NCBI GenBank assembly: GCA_023246415.1
Contig: JAHFIK010000011.1
Span: 1 to 20,326, forward strand
Direction of reading: 5' to 3'
From: Candidatus Uhrbacteria bacterium
Lineage (GTDB): Bacteria; Patescibacteriota; Patescibacteriia; 2-12-FULL-60-25
Length of the DNA stretch: 20,326 bases
This document shows positions 1 through 6,180 of this stretch, in pieces (the first letter of the stretch is position 1; every line of letters starts with the position of its first letter). The position numbers and the translations under genes are program-made. A model generated the notes under the pieces. The model saw only the letters and a program-made list of their open reading frames with translations, had not been told where the DNA came from and made no database searches.

Positions 1-2152
1 GCGGTTTGAGGAGCCAGTCTTTATCCACGTTGTCGACGGGAAGTGTGACCTGTGAGAAATCGTACATCAGATTGTTGAGCAGGATTTGGACCGGCAGCAT
101 CGGGAGGTAGGGGAGGAAGAAGACCGCGGCAAGCATGGAGAACATGTTGCCAAAGTTCGATGAGAGGCCCATGAGGATGTACTTCATCGTGTTCCCAAAC
201 GTCTTTCGTCCTTCCAAGATTCCTTCTTTGAGGATCTTGAGGCTCTTTTGGGTCAACACCATGTCCGCAGACTCGCGGGCTACATCAAGCGCATTGCTCA
301 CGGAAATACCGACGTCGGCCGTTCGAAGTGAAGGCGCGTCATTGATGCCGTCACCCATGTATCCGACTACGTTGCCGCTGGATCGGAGCGCGTGGATGAT
401 GCGGTTCTTCTGGTCTGGAGAAAAGCGGGCAAAGATGGTGGTGTGGAACGCTTTCACGCGCAGGGCATCATCCGTCATGCTGTTGATTTCCTGGCCCAGC
501 AGAATCCCTTCAATCTGGAGTCCGGCGTCGATGCACAACTTTTTTGTCACGAATTCATTGTCACCGGTGATAATTTTGATGCTGATCCCGATCTGCTGGA
601 GTTCTTTGAGGACGTTTCGAATCCCTTTTTTCGGAGGATCGAGGAAGGAGATGAATCCGAAGAATTCCAAATCAGATTCATCGCTGGTCGTGTACTGGGC
701 TTTGATCTCCTTGATGTGTTTGATACCGACCGCGAGGACACGATACCCTTCTTCGCTGAGCCGGTGATATTCCGCGATGCACGCGGCCCGTGAAGCGGCA
801 TCAAGGGTTTTGCATTCATCGCCTTCGAGCAGACAGGTACAGCGCTTGAGAATTTCTTCGGGCGCGCCCTTGGTAATGAGAATGTCGCCTTCCGGCCCGC
901 GAACCGCCACGCTCATCATCTTGCGTTGGAAGTCGAATGGGATTTCTTCGGTCTTGGTATAGGCGGAGATGTTCGGCTTCTTGATGTCCAGCATCGCACG
1001 ATCCAGCGGATTCTGAATACCGGTTTGAAACGCGCTGTTGAGGTAGGCATACAGCATGACCTGATCTGAGGTCCCACCGTGCGCATTCGTCGCGCTGGCC
1101 ACGCGGACATTGTCTTCAGTTAACGTTCCGGTTTTATCAGTACAGAGGACGTTCATGCTTCCAAAGCTCGGGATTGCGGACAGCTTTTTGACGATGACGC
1201 CCTTTTTCGACATCCGAATGGATCCGCGCGCCATGGTGATCGACATGATCATCGGGAGCATTTCCGGGGTCACGCCAACGGCGATGGCCACGGCGAACAT
1301 GAAGGATTCCAGGAGGTTGTGTCGCAAGAGGGTGTTCACCAGGAAGACCGAGAGCGTTAAAAACAGGATGACCTTCATGATGAAATAGCCGAATGAGGTT
1401 ACGCCGATTTCGAATTCGCTTTTCTCTTCGCGCTGGACCAGCTTTTCCGCAATGCGACCGAATTCCGTATTCCCACCCGTTGAAACAACAACCGCGGTTG
1501 CGGTGCCGGTAATGACGCTCGTCCCAAAGAAGAGGATATTGTTCATGTCTCCCAAGGAGAGGTTCTTTTCGGTGAGCGCCATCGCATATTTCTCATTCGG
1601 GAGTGATTCTCCGGTGAGCGCGGATTGGTTCACGAAACAGTCGTCCGCTTCCAAGATGCGTGCATCTGCAGGAACGAGGTTTCCGGCGGACAGGAAGATG
1701 ACGTCGCCGGGAACAATGTCGGACGTTTGAATCTCTTTCTTCTGCTGATCGCGGATCACCGTGGCGGTCAGGCGAACATTCTCGAGGAGTTTTTTCGCGG
1801 CATTCCCGGCGCTGTGCTCTTCCACGAAATCAAGAATGATCGAGAGCAAAATCATGACCCAGATAATGATCGCATTCCGCATTTCCCCGAAGTACGCGGA
1901 GACGCCGCTCGCGATGAGCAGGATAATGACGAGCGGGCTTTTGAAGTAGGAGAGAAATTCCAGAACCACACTTAACTCGCGTTCTTTCGCGATCGTGTTC
2001 GCGCCATACTGCGCACGACGCTGAACGGCTTCCGCATCTGAAAGTCCGTTGACGGACGTCTTGAGCGTTTTGAGGATGGCGGCGGATTCGCTCGTGGCAA
2101 ACGATGCGAGCGTCTGTTGCGTTGTTGAACGTGATTCTGCGGATGGAGGCAT
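1..2152 (-). CDS. mgtA: Mg2+-importing P-type ATPase, MgtA type (3' end outside the window)
   Basis: This gene encodes the first 717 residues of a P3B-type ATPase that imports Mg2+ across the cytoplasmic membrane using ATP. The minus-strand frame is open from the ATG at 2152 to the window edge. The actuator motif TGES is at residues 180-183. PEMLP at 296-300, in the ion-binding helix, is characteristic of MgtA/MgtB rather than Ca2+ or heavy-metal pumps. The phosphorylation motif DKTGTLT starts at D339. The hinge motif GDGINDAP starts near residue 600. The last residues visible (SQVTLPVDNVD region) match the conserved segment after the fifth helix, so about 180 C-terminal residues lie outside. 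The gene is divergent from ychF. The start has no Shine-Dalgarno sequence; a TATCAT box ends 11 bases before the ATG, suggesting a leaderless transcript. Family assignment is firm; Mg2+ specificity is by homology. Confidence 0.93.
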   Translation of the reverse strand, partial: MPPSAESRSTTQQTLASFATSESAAILKTLKTSVNGLSDAEAVQRRAQYGANTIAKERELSVVLEFLSYFKSPLVIILLIASGVSAYFGEMRNAIIIWVMILLSIILDFVEEHSAGNAAKKLLENVRLTATVIRDQQKKEIQTSDIVPGDVIFLSAGNLVPADARILEADDCFVNQSALTGESLPNEKYAMALTEKNLSLGDMNNILFFGTSVITGTATAVVVSTGGNTEFGRIAEKLVQREEKSEFEIGVTSFGYFIMKVILFLTLSVFLVNTLLRHNLLESFMFAVAIAVGVTPEMLPMIMSITMARGSIRMSKKGVIVKKLSAIPSFGSMNVLCTDKTGTLTEDNVRVASATNAHGGTSDQVMLYAYLNSAFQTGIQNPLDRAMLDIKKPNISAYTKTEEIPFDFQRKMMSVAVRGPEGDILITKGAPEEILKRCTCLLEGDECKTLDAASRAACIAEYHRLSEEGYRVLAVGIKHIKEIKAQYTTSDESDLEFFGFISFLDPPKKGIRNVLKELQQIGISIKIITGDNEFVTKKLCIDAGLQIEGILLGQEINSMTDDALRVKAFHTTIFARFSPDQKNRIIHALRSSGNVVGYMGDGINDAPSLRTADVGISVSNALDVARESADMVLTQKSLKILKEGILEGRKTFGNTMKYILMGLSSNFGNMFSMLAAVFFLPYLPMLPVQILLNNLMYDFSQVTLPVDNVDKDWLLKP

Positions 2153-2163
2153 AACGTGCGCAC

Positions 2164-2169
2164 ATGATA
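2164..2169 (-). promoter_or_regulatory. Probable -10 box of mgtA
   Basis: TATCAT reads toward mgtA and ends 11 bases before its ATG, the same spacing as at galU. No clear -35 is visible; the upstream sequence belongs to the neighbouring octamer palindrome. Confidence 0.5.
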
Positions 2170-2182
2170 CCGCGTGCGGGGC

Positions 2183-2258
2183 GTATGTGCGTAGGTCCGT
2201 AGGTGCGTAAGTCCGTATGTCCGGATCCGAACCTACGGACTCACGCACCTACGGACCT
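2183..2258. repeat. Octamer-built palindrome between mgtA and ychF
   Basis: Arms 2193-2217 and 2234-2258 are inverted repeats matching at 24 of 25 positions. From 2183 to 2222 the left side is five successive 8-mers of the form GTA[TGA]GT[GC]C. The exact dyad centre is GGATCC (2223-2228). No T-tract follows on either strand, and it lies between divergent genes, so it is not an ordinary terminator. Confidence 0.9.
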
Positions 2259-2267
2259 CTTCTTGAG

Positions 2268-2296
2268 TTGACCCTCTTCCCGTTCCCCTGTACGCT
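2268..2296 (+). promoter_or_regulatory. ychF promoter, apparently leaderless
   Basis: TTGACC (2268-2273) and TACGCT (2291-2296) are separated by 17 bases. The expected transcription start lies only a few bases before the ATG at 2307, leaving no room for a ribosome binding site. Confidence 0.7.
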
Positions 2297-2306
2297 CTCG
2301 CCGTAT

Positions 2307-3413
2307 ATGTCATTCCAGATCGGCATTGTTGGCCTGCCAAACGTGGGCAAATCCACACTCTTCTCCGCGATTACGAAATCCGCGGTGGATTGCGCAAATT
2401 TTCCATTCTGTACCATTGATCCAAATGTTGGTGTGGTGGAGGTCCCGGACGAGCGACTTGATCAATTGGCGGTCGTTTCAAAGTCTAAAAAGATTGTTCA
2501 TACCACCGTGGAGTTTGTCGACATCGCCGGATTGGTGAAGGGTGCGTCGGAAGGGCAGGGGCTCGGAAATAAATTTCTTGCGAATATTCGGGAGTGCGAT
2601 GCGATCGCACAGGTGCTCCGCGCGTTCGAAGATCCGGATGTCATTCATGTGGAAGGGACGGTCGAGCCGGATCGCGATGCGGAAACGATCGGCATGGAGC
2701 TCGCGCTTTCGGATCTCGATCTCATCGAGAAGCGATTGGATACGGCGCAGAAGCAGATGAAGGCTGGGCGCACGAAAGAATTGGAAACATTGATCGCGGC
2801 ACTGGAACGTGCGAAAGAAGCGCTGGCGGAAGGGAAACCGCTTCGCGGTCTTGAATGGACCGCGGATGAGATGAAGGAGATGCAGCAGCTCAAACCGCTG
2901 ACACTGAAGCCAATGATTTATGTTCTCAATGTGAGCGAGACGCAGTTACAAGATGGATCATGGAAGAACCGCATCGGTCAAACCGGTCCGCTCGCGGACG
3001 CATCACTCTCGTCGCTGATCGTTCCGGTGTGCGTAAAAATGGAAGCGGAACTCGCAAGCTTGCCGGATGAAGATCGGGCAGAGTATCTCGCATCCATGGG
3101 GCAGACGGAATCTGGGTTGAACCGCTTGATTAAAGCGGGGTATGAGGCATTGGGGTTGATCACGTTTTTGACGAGTGGCGAAAAAGAATCGCGCGCCTGG
3201 ACGGTGGTGAAGGGGAGTTCTGCGCCGGTTGCCGCGGGGAAGATTCACTCGGATTTTGAAAAAGCGTTTATCCGCGCCGAGGTCTGTCGGTGGGAAGACT
3301 TTGTGGCGCAGAACGGTGAAGCCGGTTGCCGCGACAAAGGATTGCTTCGTATTGAAGGAAAAGAGTACATCGTGAAAGACGGCGACGTGTGTAACTTTAG
3401 AGTCGGCGTGTAG
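2307..3413 (+). CDS. ychF: Redox-regulated ATPase YchF (OLA1 family)
   Basis: This is a 368-residue Obg-like P-loop ATPase, a universal cytoplasmic protein that binds ribosomes and prefers ATP to GTP. The P-loop GLPNVGKST is at residues 9-17, and a DIAGLVKGAS switch follows. The G4 position reads NVSE (208-211) instead of NKxD, which is the YchF hallmark explaining ATP preference. The C-terminal TGS domain covers about residues 280-366 and contains the conserved HSDFEKAFIRAE segment. The length matches the usual 363-370. The frame extends upstream to 2217, but that stretch encodes palindrome sequence and lies largely upstream of the promoter, so the ATG at 2307 (MSFQIGIVG) is chosen. The gene appears monocistronic and divergent from mgtA. 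Confidence 0.97.
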   Translation: MSFQIGIVGLPNVGKSTLFSAITKSAVDCANFPFCTIDPNVGVVEVPDERLDQLAVVSKSKKIVHTTVEFVDIAGLVKGASEGQGLGNKFLANIRECDAIAQVLRAFEDPDVIHVEGTVEPDRDAETIGMELALSDLDLIEKRLDTAQKQMKAGRTKELETLIAALERAKEALAEGKPLRGLEWTADEMKEMQQLKPLTLKPMIYVLNVSETQLQDGSWKNRIGQTGPLADASLSSLIVPVCVKMEAELASLPDEDRAEYLASMGQTESGLNRLIKAGYEALGLITFLTSGEKESRAWTVVKGSSAPVAAGKIHSDFEKAFIRAEVCRWEDFVAQNGEAGCRDKGLLRIEGKEYIVKDGDVCNFRVGV

Positions 3414-3418
3414 GGGCG

Positions 3419-3450
3419 GAAGTTAAGAGGTCGGAGTTAAGAGTTGAGAG
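3419..3450. repeat. Left arm of heptamer repeat bracketing the S23 gene
   Basis: Just after the ychF stop the sequence repeats AGTTAAGAG-like heptamers (AGTTAAGAGGTCGG, then AGTTAAGAGTTGAGAG). It is inverted relative to the array at 3896-3928. It is followed by a T-run (TTTTTT), so on the plus strand it might also help end ychF transcription. Confidence 0.75.
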
Positions 3451-3529
3451 TTTTTTGAGGGGTGGGGTGGGATTTTTTGCTAAAAAAGAGGGATTGACAG
3501 GGGGTGAGAAATGCGAGACTGAATGGGAC

Positions 3530-3907
3530 ATGTCTTCATTTCATGAATTGATCGTTTGGCAGAGATCAATGGGTCTCGCGAAACGCGTGTATGCGTTGAC
3601 GGCAACATTTCCACGGCATCAGCGATTCGGCCTCTGTGATCAGATGGAGCGAGCTGCGGTCTCTGTTATTTCGAATATTGCAGAGGGTTCGAGAAGAACA
3701 AGAGGGGAGTGGTTAAACTTTCTTCGTATTGCTCTCGGCTCAATCTCCGAACTCGATGCTCAAATGAGACTTTCAATGGAACTTGGTTTTGGCGACGCAG
3801 GAAAATACCAATGCATCATTCAAGATATCGACGAGATTTCAAGGATGCTTTCCGCCCTGATCTGGAAATTAACCAAAACATCCCCGTCAAAACCCTCCAA
3901 CTCTTAA
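3530..3907 (+). CDS. S23 / four-helix-bundle protein (23S rRNA intervening-sequence family)
   Basis: This encodes a 125-residue protein of the family known from 23S rRNA intervening sequences and related to Avd of diversity-generating retroelements. Its biochemical role is unknown; the fold is a pentameric four-helix bundle, with nucleic-acid binding shown for Avd. Signature elements are FHELIVWQRSMGL near the N-terminus, the FGLCDQMERAAVSVISNIAEG segment around residues 40-60, and the FLRIALGSISELDAQ segment in the third helix. The chosen ATG (3530) begins directly before the family's first conserved block; upstream codons 3455-3529 show no homology. The gene sits between inverted heptamer arrays. 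Its last codons (PSNS) and TAA stop are encoded by the right array, tying gene and repeat together. No rRNA is nearby, so the gene is free-standing. No convincing ribosome binding site was found. Confidence 0.9.
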   Translation: MSSFHELIVWQRSMGLAKRVYALTATFPRHQRFGLCDQMERAAVSVISNIAEGSRRTRGEWLNFLRIALGSISELDAQMRLSMELGFGDAGKYQCIIQDIDEISRMLSALIWKLTKTSPSKPSNS

Positions 3908-3928
3908 CTCTTAACTCTTAACTCTCAC
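3896..3928. repeat. Right arm of heptamer repeat bracketing the S23 gene
   Basis: Four heptamers of the type AACTCTT/AACTCTC run through the end of the S23 gene and are the inverted form of the array at 3419-3450. The TAA inside the first CTCTTAA unit is the S23 stop codon (3905-3907). Confidence 0.8.
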
Positions 3929-3979
3929 CTTCCCCTCTATCCACACACCAGTCGCTTCCATTTTTCTCCTTTACTAAGC

Positions 3980-3985
3980 TATACT
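3980..3985 (+). promoter_or_regulatory. -10 box of the serine hydrolase gene
   Basis: TATACT is followed by 10 bases and then the ATG at 3996, with no Shine-Dalgarno sequence. This fits a leaderless transcript. The -35 is weak (TTCCAT at 3956-3961, 18-base spacer). Confidence 0.6.
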
Positions 3986-3995
3986 TTCCTCTGAC

Positions 3996-5030
3996 ATGGA
4001 CACGCCAATGAGCGACGTTTCCCTTCCGAAGAAGCAAGGAAACAAACGGGCATTCTGCTCTGTTTGTTTGTTTCTCGCGGGATTGGTGGTCGGAATCGGG
4101 ATGACATTTGTCTATTTTAAATGGATTCATGCGCCCGTCGTCTCGTTGTTAAGCGGACATGAGGTGCGAGGAAATCCGAATGGCTATAAATTTGTTAACC
4201 CATTGTTGGAATGTGATCTTGGACAGGAGTATCTCGGCCGTATCGGGGCAAAACCAATGCGGGAAACGCTGTTGTCGATGATTGATCAGGCGAAGCAGCA
4301 AGGTGATATTACAATCGCTTCCGTGTATTATCGCGATCTCGATAACGGGCCGTGGGTGGGGATTAATGAAAAACAGAGTTTTATTCCCGCCAGTCTTCTG
4401 AAGGTGCCGATCATGCTGTATTTCTATAAGCAGTCCGAACAGGATCCATCGCTTCTGTCGCAAACGATTCGCTGGGATGGAAAGGAGCCGGATGGGTTAA
4501 CCCAGTACTACACACCAGAAACATCCATTGCCGCAAGCACCACCTATTCTGTCGACGAATTGATTAATCGCATGATTATCTATTCTGATAATGATGCGGT
4601 TCTCGCACTTGGTCAAAAAGCACAGGCACCATTTTTGTCGCTGTTTCACGATCTCGGCATCGACACGACTTCAACCGGGAGCGACCAATCGCTGAACGTC
4701 GTGAGTTACAGTACCTTTTTCAGAGTGTTGTTTAACGCGTCGTATTTGAATCCGGATCTGTCAGAACGTGCATTGAGTCTGCTTTCAAAAGTGACATTCG
4801 ACAAAGGTCTGACCGCCCAGTTGCCGCGCGATGTCATTGTGGCGCATAAGTTCGGTGAACGGGCGGATATGAGTAGCACGGAGCGGCAGCTGCACGATTG
4901 CGGAATCGTCTACGTGCCGAAACATCCGTATCTGTTGTGTATCATGACGCGCGGGACAGATATGGATAAGCTTGCAAAGACGATTTCGAATCTATCAAAG
5001 GAAGTGTACGACGAAGTCACGTCGCAGTAG
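3996..5030 (+). CDS. Membrane-anchored serine hydrolase of the class A beta-lactamase fold
   Basis: This 344-residue protein has one N-terminal membrane segment (about residues 20-42) and an external domain with the active-site motifs of the beta-lactamase/D,D-peptidase superfamily. These are the serine motif SLLK at 133-136 within FIPASLLKVP, SDN at 197-199, and KFG at 285-287 in place of KTG. No ExxLN omega-loop glutamate can be found, so efficient beta-lactam hydrolysis is unlikely. A peptidoglycan-directed peptidase or penicillin-binding role is more plausible, but the substrate is unknown. The first ATG fits the TATACT box; M5 (4008) is an alternative start. The gene is monocistronic, followed by a short hairpin and a long palindrome, and convergent with galU. 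Confidence 0.82.
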   Translation: MDTPMSDVSLPKKQGNKRAFCSVCLFLAGLVVGIGMTFVYFKWIHAPVVSLLSGHEVRGNPNGYKFVNPLLECDLGQEYLGRIGAKPMRETLLSMIDQAKQQGDITIASVYYRDLDNGPWVGINEKQSFIPASLLKVPIMLYFYKQSEQDPSLLSQTIRWDGKEPDGLTQYYTPETSIAASTTYSVDELINRMIIYSDNDAVLALGQKAQAPFLSLFHDLGIDTTSTGSDQSLNVVSYSTFFRVLFNASYLNPDLSERALSLLSKVTFDKGLTAQLPRDVIVAHKFGERADMSSTERQLHDCGIVYVPKHPYLLCIMTRGTDMDKLAKTISNLSKEVYDEVTSQ

Positions 5031-5031
5031 G

Positions 5032-5048
5032 GACGCATCGCATGCGTC
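5032..5048 (+). repeat. Short hairpin after the serine hydrolase gene
   Basis: GACGCAT and ATGCGTC form a 7-bp stem with a 3-base loop two bases after the stop codon. There is no T-tract; it could be a 3' stabilising structure. Confidence 0.5.
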
Positions 5049-5063
5049 ACGAACACGAATCAG

Positions 5064-5127
5064 CAATCTCGCAATCAAACAATCCAGTCGGCCGACTGGA
5101 TTGTTTGATTGCGAGATTGTTTGATTG
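5064..5127. repeat. Perfect 56-bp palindrome in the convergent gap, plus an extra repeat unit
   Basis: Positions 5064-5091 and 5092-5119 are exact reverse complements with no spacer, centred on CGGCCG. On the minus strand the arm reads as CAATC-headed octamers (CAATCAAA, CAATCTCG, CAATCAAA, CAATCCAG). The extra unit at 5114-5127 touches the galU stop codon. It may terminate transcription from both sides, since TTTTTT follows at 5131, but the perfect zero-loop symmetry is unusual. Confidence 0.93.
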
Positions 5128-6018
5128 CTATTTTTTCCCGATTTCTTTCAGCATTTTTTTGACCTCGTCTCTCATCTCCGGCCGTTTGAGTGCGAACGCG
5201 ATGTTCGCTTTGAGCCATCCGATTTTTGAACCGGTGTCGTAATAGTCGCCGTCGATCTGTCGGGCGTAGATTGGCCGCTTTTTCATGAGCGCCTGGATGG
5301 CATCGACGAGCCAGTACTCGCCGTTTCGTCCGGCTTTCAGTCGTCGGAGTTCTGTAAAAATATCCGGTGTCAGAATATAGGCTCCGATGGCCGCGAGGCG
5401 CGACGGAGCTTTTTCTGGTCCTGGTTTTTCAACGATCCCTCGGACTTGATAGGTTCGCGAGTCCAGCTTTGCGAGCGGATCGATGATGCCATACCGTTTT
5501 GTAGCATCGGCATTGACGGGGATCACAGAAAGGATTGGATCTTGATAATGATTGAACGTCTCAATCATCTGCGCCAAGCGGTGTTTCGGGTGATCGACGA
5601 TCTCATCGCCGAAGAACACGGCAAATGGTTCATCTCCGACGACGGGTTCTGCATTTGCGACCGGTGTGCCGTTTCCATATGGCCCTTTTTGACGGATGTA
5701 GATGAAATTCGCCATCTTTCCGATCCGTTTGATCGCTTTGAGGAGGTCGAGCTTCCCCTGTTTTTTCAGCCAGAGCTCGAGTGTCTCATTGTCATCAAAG
5801 TGATCTTCGAGCGGGCGCTTGGTTGCACTCGTGACCAGGATGATATCCTCAATTCCGCTTTCCACTGCTTCTTCCACCACATACTGGATGACCGGCTTAT
5901 CAATGACGGGCAGCATTTCTTTTGGCGTGGCTTTGGTGGCCGGGAGGAATCGCGTTCCATAGCCCGCAGCAACAATGACGGCTTTTCTGACACGTTTGGC
6001 AGACGAGGGGGTATTCAT
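5128..6018 (-). CDS. galU: UTP--glucose-1-phosphate uridylyltransferase
   Basis: This cytoplasmic enzyme makes UDP-glucose from UTP and glucose-1-phosphate for surface polysaccharides and glycolipids. It has 296 residues, close to the usual 290-305. The nucleotide-binding signature AAGYGTRFLPATK lies at residues 17-29, followed by TPKEMLPVIDKP. The FFGDEIVD motif, GIVEKP and the C-terminal YYDTGSKIGWLKANI segment are all typical of bacterial GalU. The ATG at 6018 is chosen over the in-frame ATG at 6039 because a TACAAT box (6030-6035) lies 11 bases before it, which would place the upstream ATG outside the transcript. No Shine-Dalgarno sequence is present. The gene is convergent with the serine hydrolase and divergent from the solute-binding protein. 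Confidence 0.95.
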   Translation of the reverse strand: MNTPSSAKRVRKAVIVAAGYGTRFLPATKATPKEMLPVIDKPVIQYVVEEAVESGIEDIILVTSATKRPLEDHFDDNETLELWLKKQGKLDLLKAIKRIGKMANFIYIRQKGPYGNGTPVANAEPVVGDEPFAVFFGDEIVDHPKHRLAQMIETFNHYQDPILSVIPVNADATKRYGIIDPLAKLDSRTYQVRGIVEKPGPEKAPSRLAAIGAYILTPDIFTELRRLKAGRNGEYWLVDAIQALMKKRPIYARQIDGDYYDTGSKIGWLKANIAFALKRPEMRDEVKKMLKEIGKK

Positions 6019-6029
6019 AGGATGAGGAG

Positions 6030-6035
6030 ATTGTA
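6030..6035 (-). promoter_or_regulatory. -10 box of galU
   Basis: TACAAT on the minus strand ends 11 bases before the galU ATG. The upstream region, including a possible TTACCG -35 (16-base spacer), is the left arm of the heptamer palindrome. Confidence 0.65.
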
Positions 6036-6040
6036 GCAAG

Positions 6041-6157
6041 GATGAGGTAAACGGTAAGCGGTGAGCGGGAAACGGGTCAAGGAGAAGCGGAGGGATCCTT
6101 TGAGAAAAGGCCCTCTCATCTTCCGCTTCCCGCTTCCCGCTTACCGTTTACCTCATC
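6041..6157. repeat. Heptamer-built palindrome in the galU/solute-binding divergent promoter region
   Basis: Outer arms 6041-6061 and 6137-6157 are exact 21-bp inverted repeats. The left side continues as heptamers GGTAAAC, GGTAAGC, GGTGAGC, GGGAAAC, and the right side shows the same kind of words in reverse. The centre forms its own hairpin (GAGGG-CCTTT, GAGA loop, AAAGG-CCCTC; 6090-6115) and contains GGATCC at 6093-6098. Confidence 0.9.
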
Positions 6158-6165
6158 TCGCCTGC

Positions 6166-6171
6166 TATACT
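6166..6171 (+). promoter_or_regulatory. -10 box of the solute-binding protein gene
   Basis: TATACT lies 9 bases before the ATG at 6181, with no Shine-Dalgarno sequence, again fitting a leaderless transcript. The right arm of the palindrome occupies the -35 region. Confidence 0.65.
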
Positions 6172-6180
6172 AACCCCCAT

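Noticed and set aside
135..767. Plus-strand open frame of 210 codons over the mgtA region
   Set aside because: It is antisense to a frame with all P-type ATPase motifs, and its translation shows no domain or signal; it is a shadow.
2217..2306. N-terminal extension of ychF
   Set aside because: It translates half of the octamer palindrome, lies largely upstream of the inferred transcription start, and has no counterpart in YchF proteins.
3455..3529. Extended N-terminus of the S23 protein
   Set aside because: The extra residues have no match to the family, which starts just at the ATG at 3530; part overlaps the repeat-flanking sequence.
3530..3907. 23S rRNA intervening sequence
   Set aside because: No rRNA sequence is present on either side, so only the protein family name applies.
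6061..6180. Upstream in-frame extension of the solute-binding protein
   Set aside because: It runs through the heptamer palindrome and past the TATACT box; the signal peptide starts at 6181.
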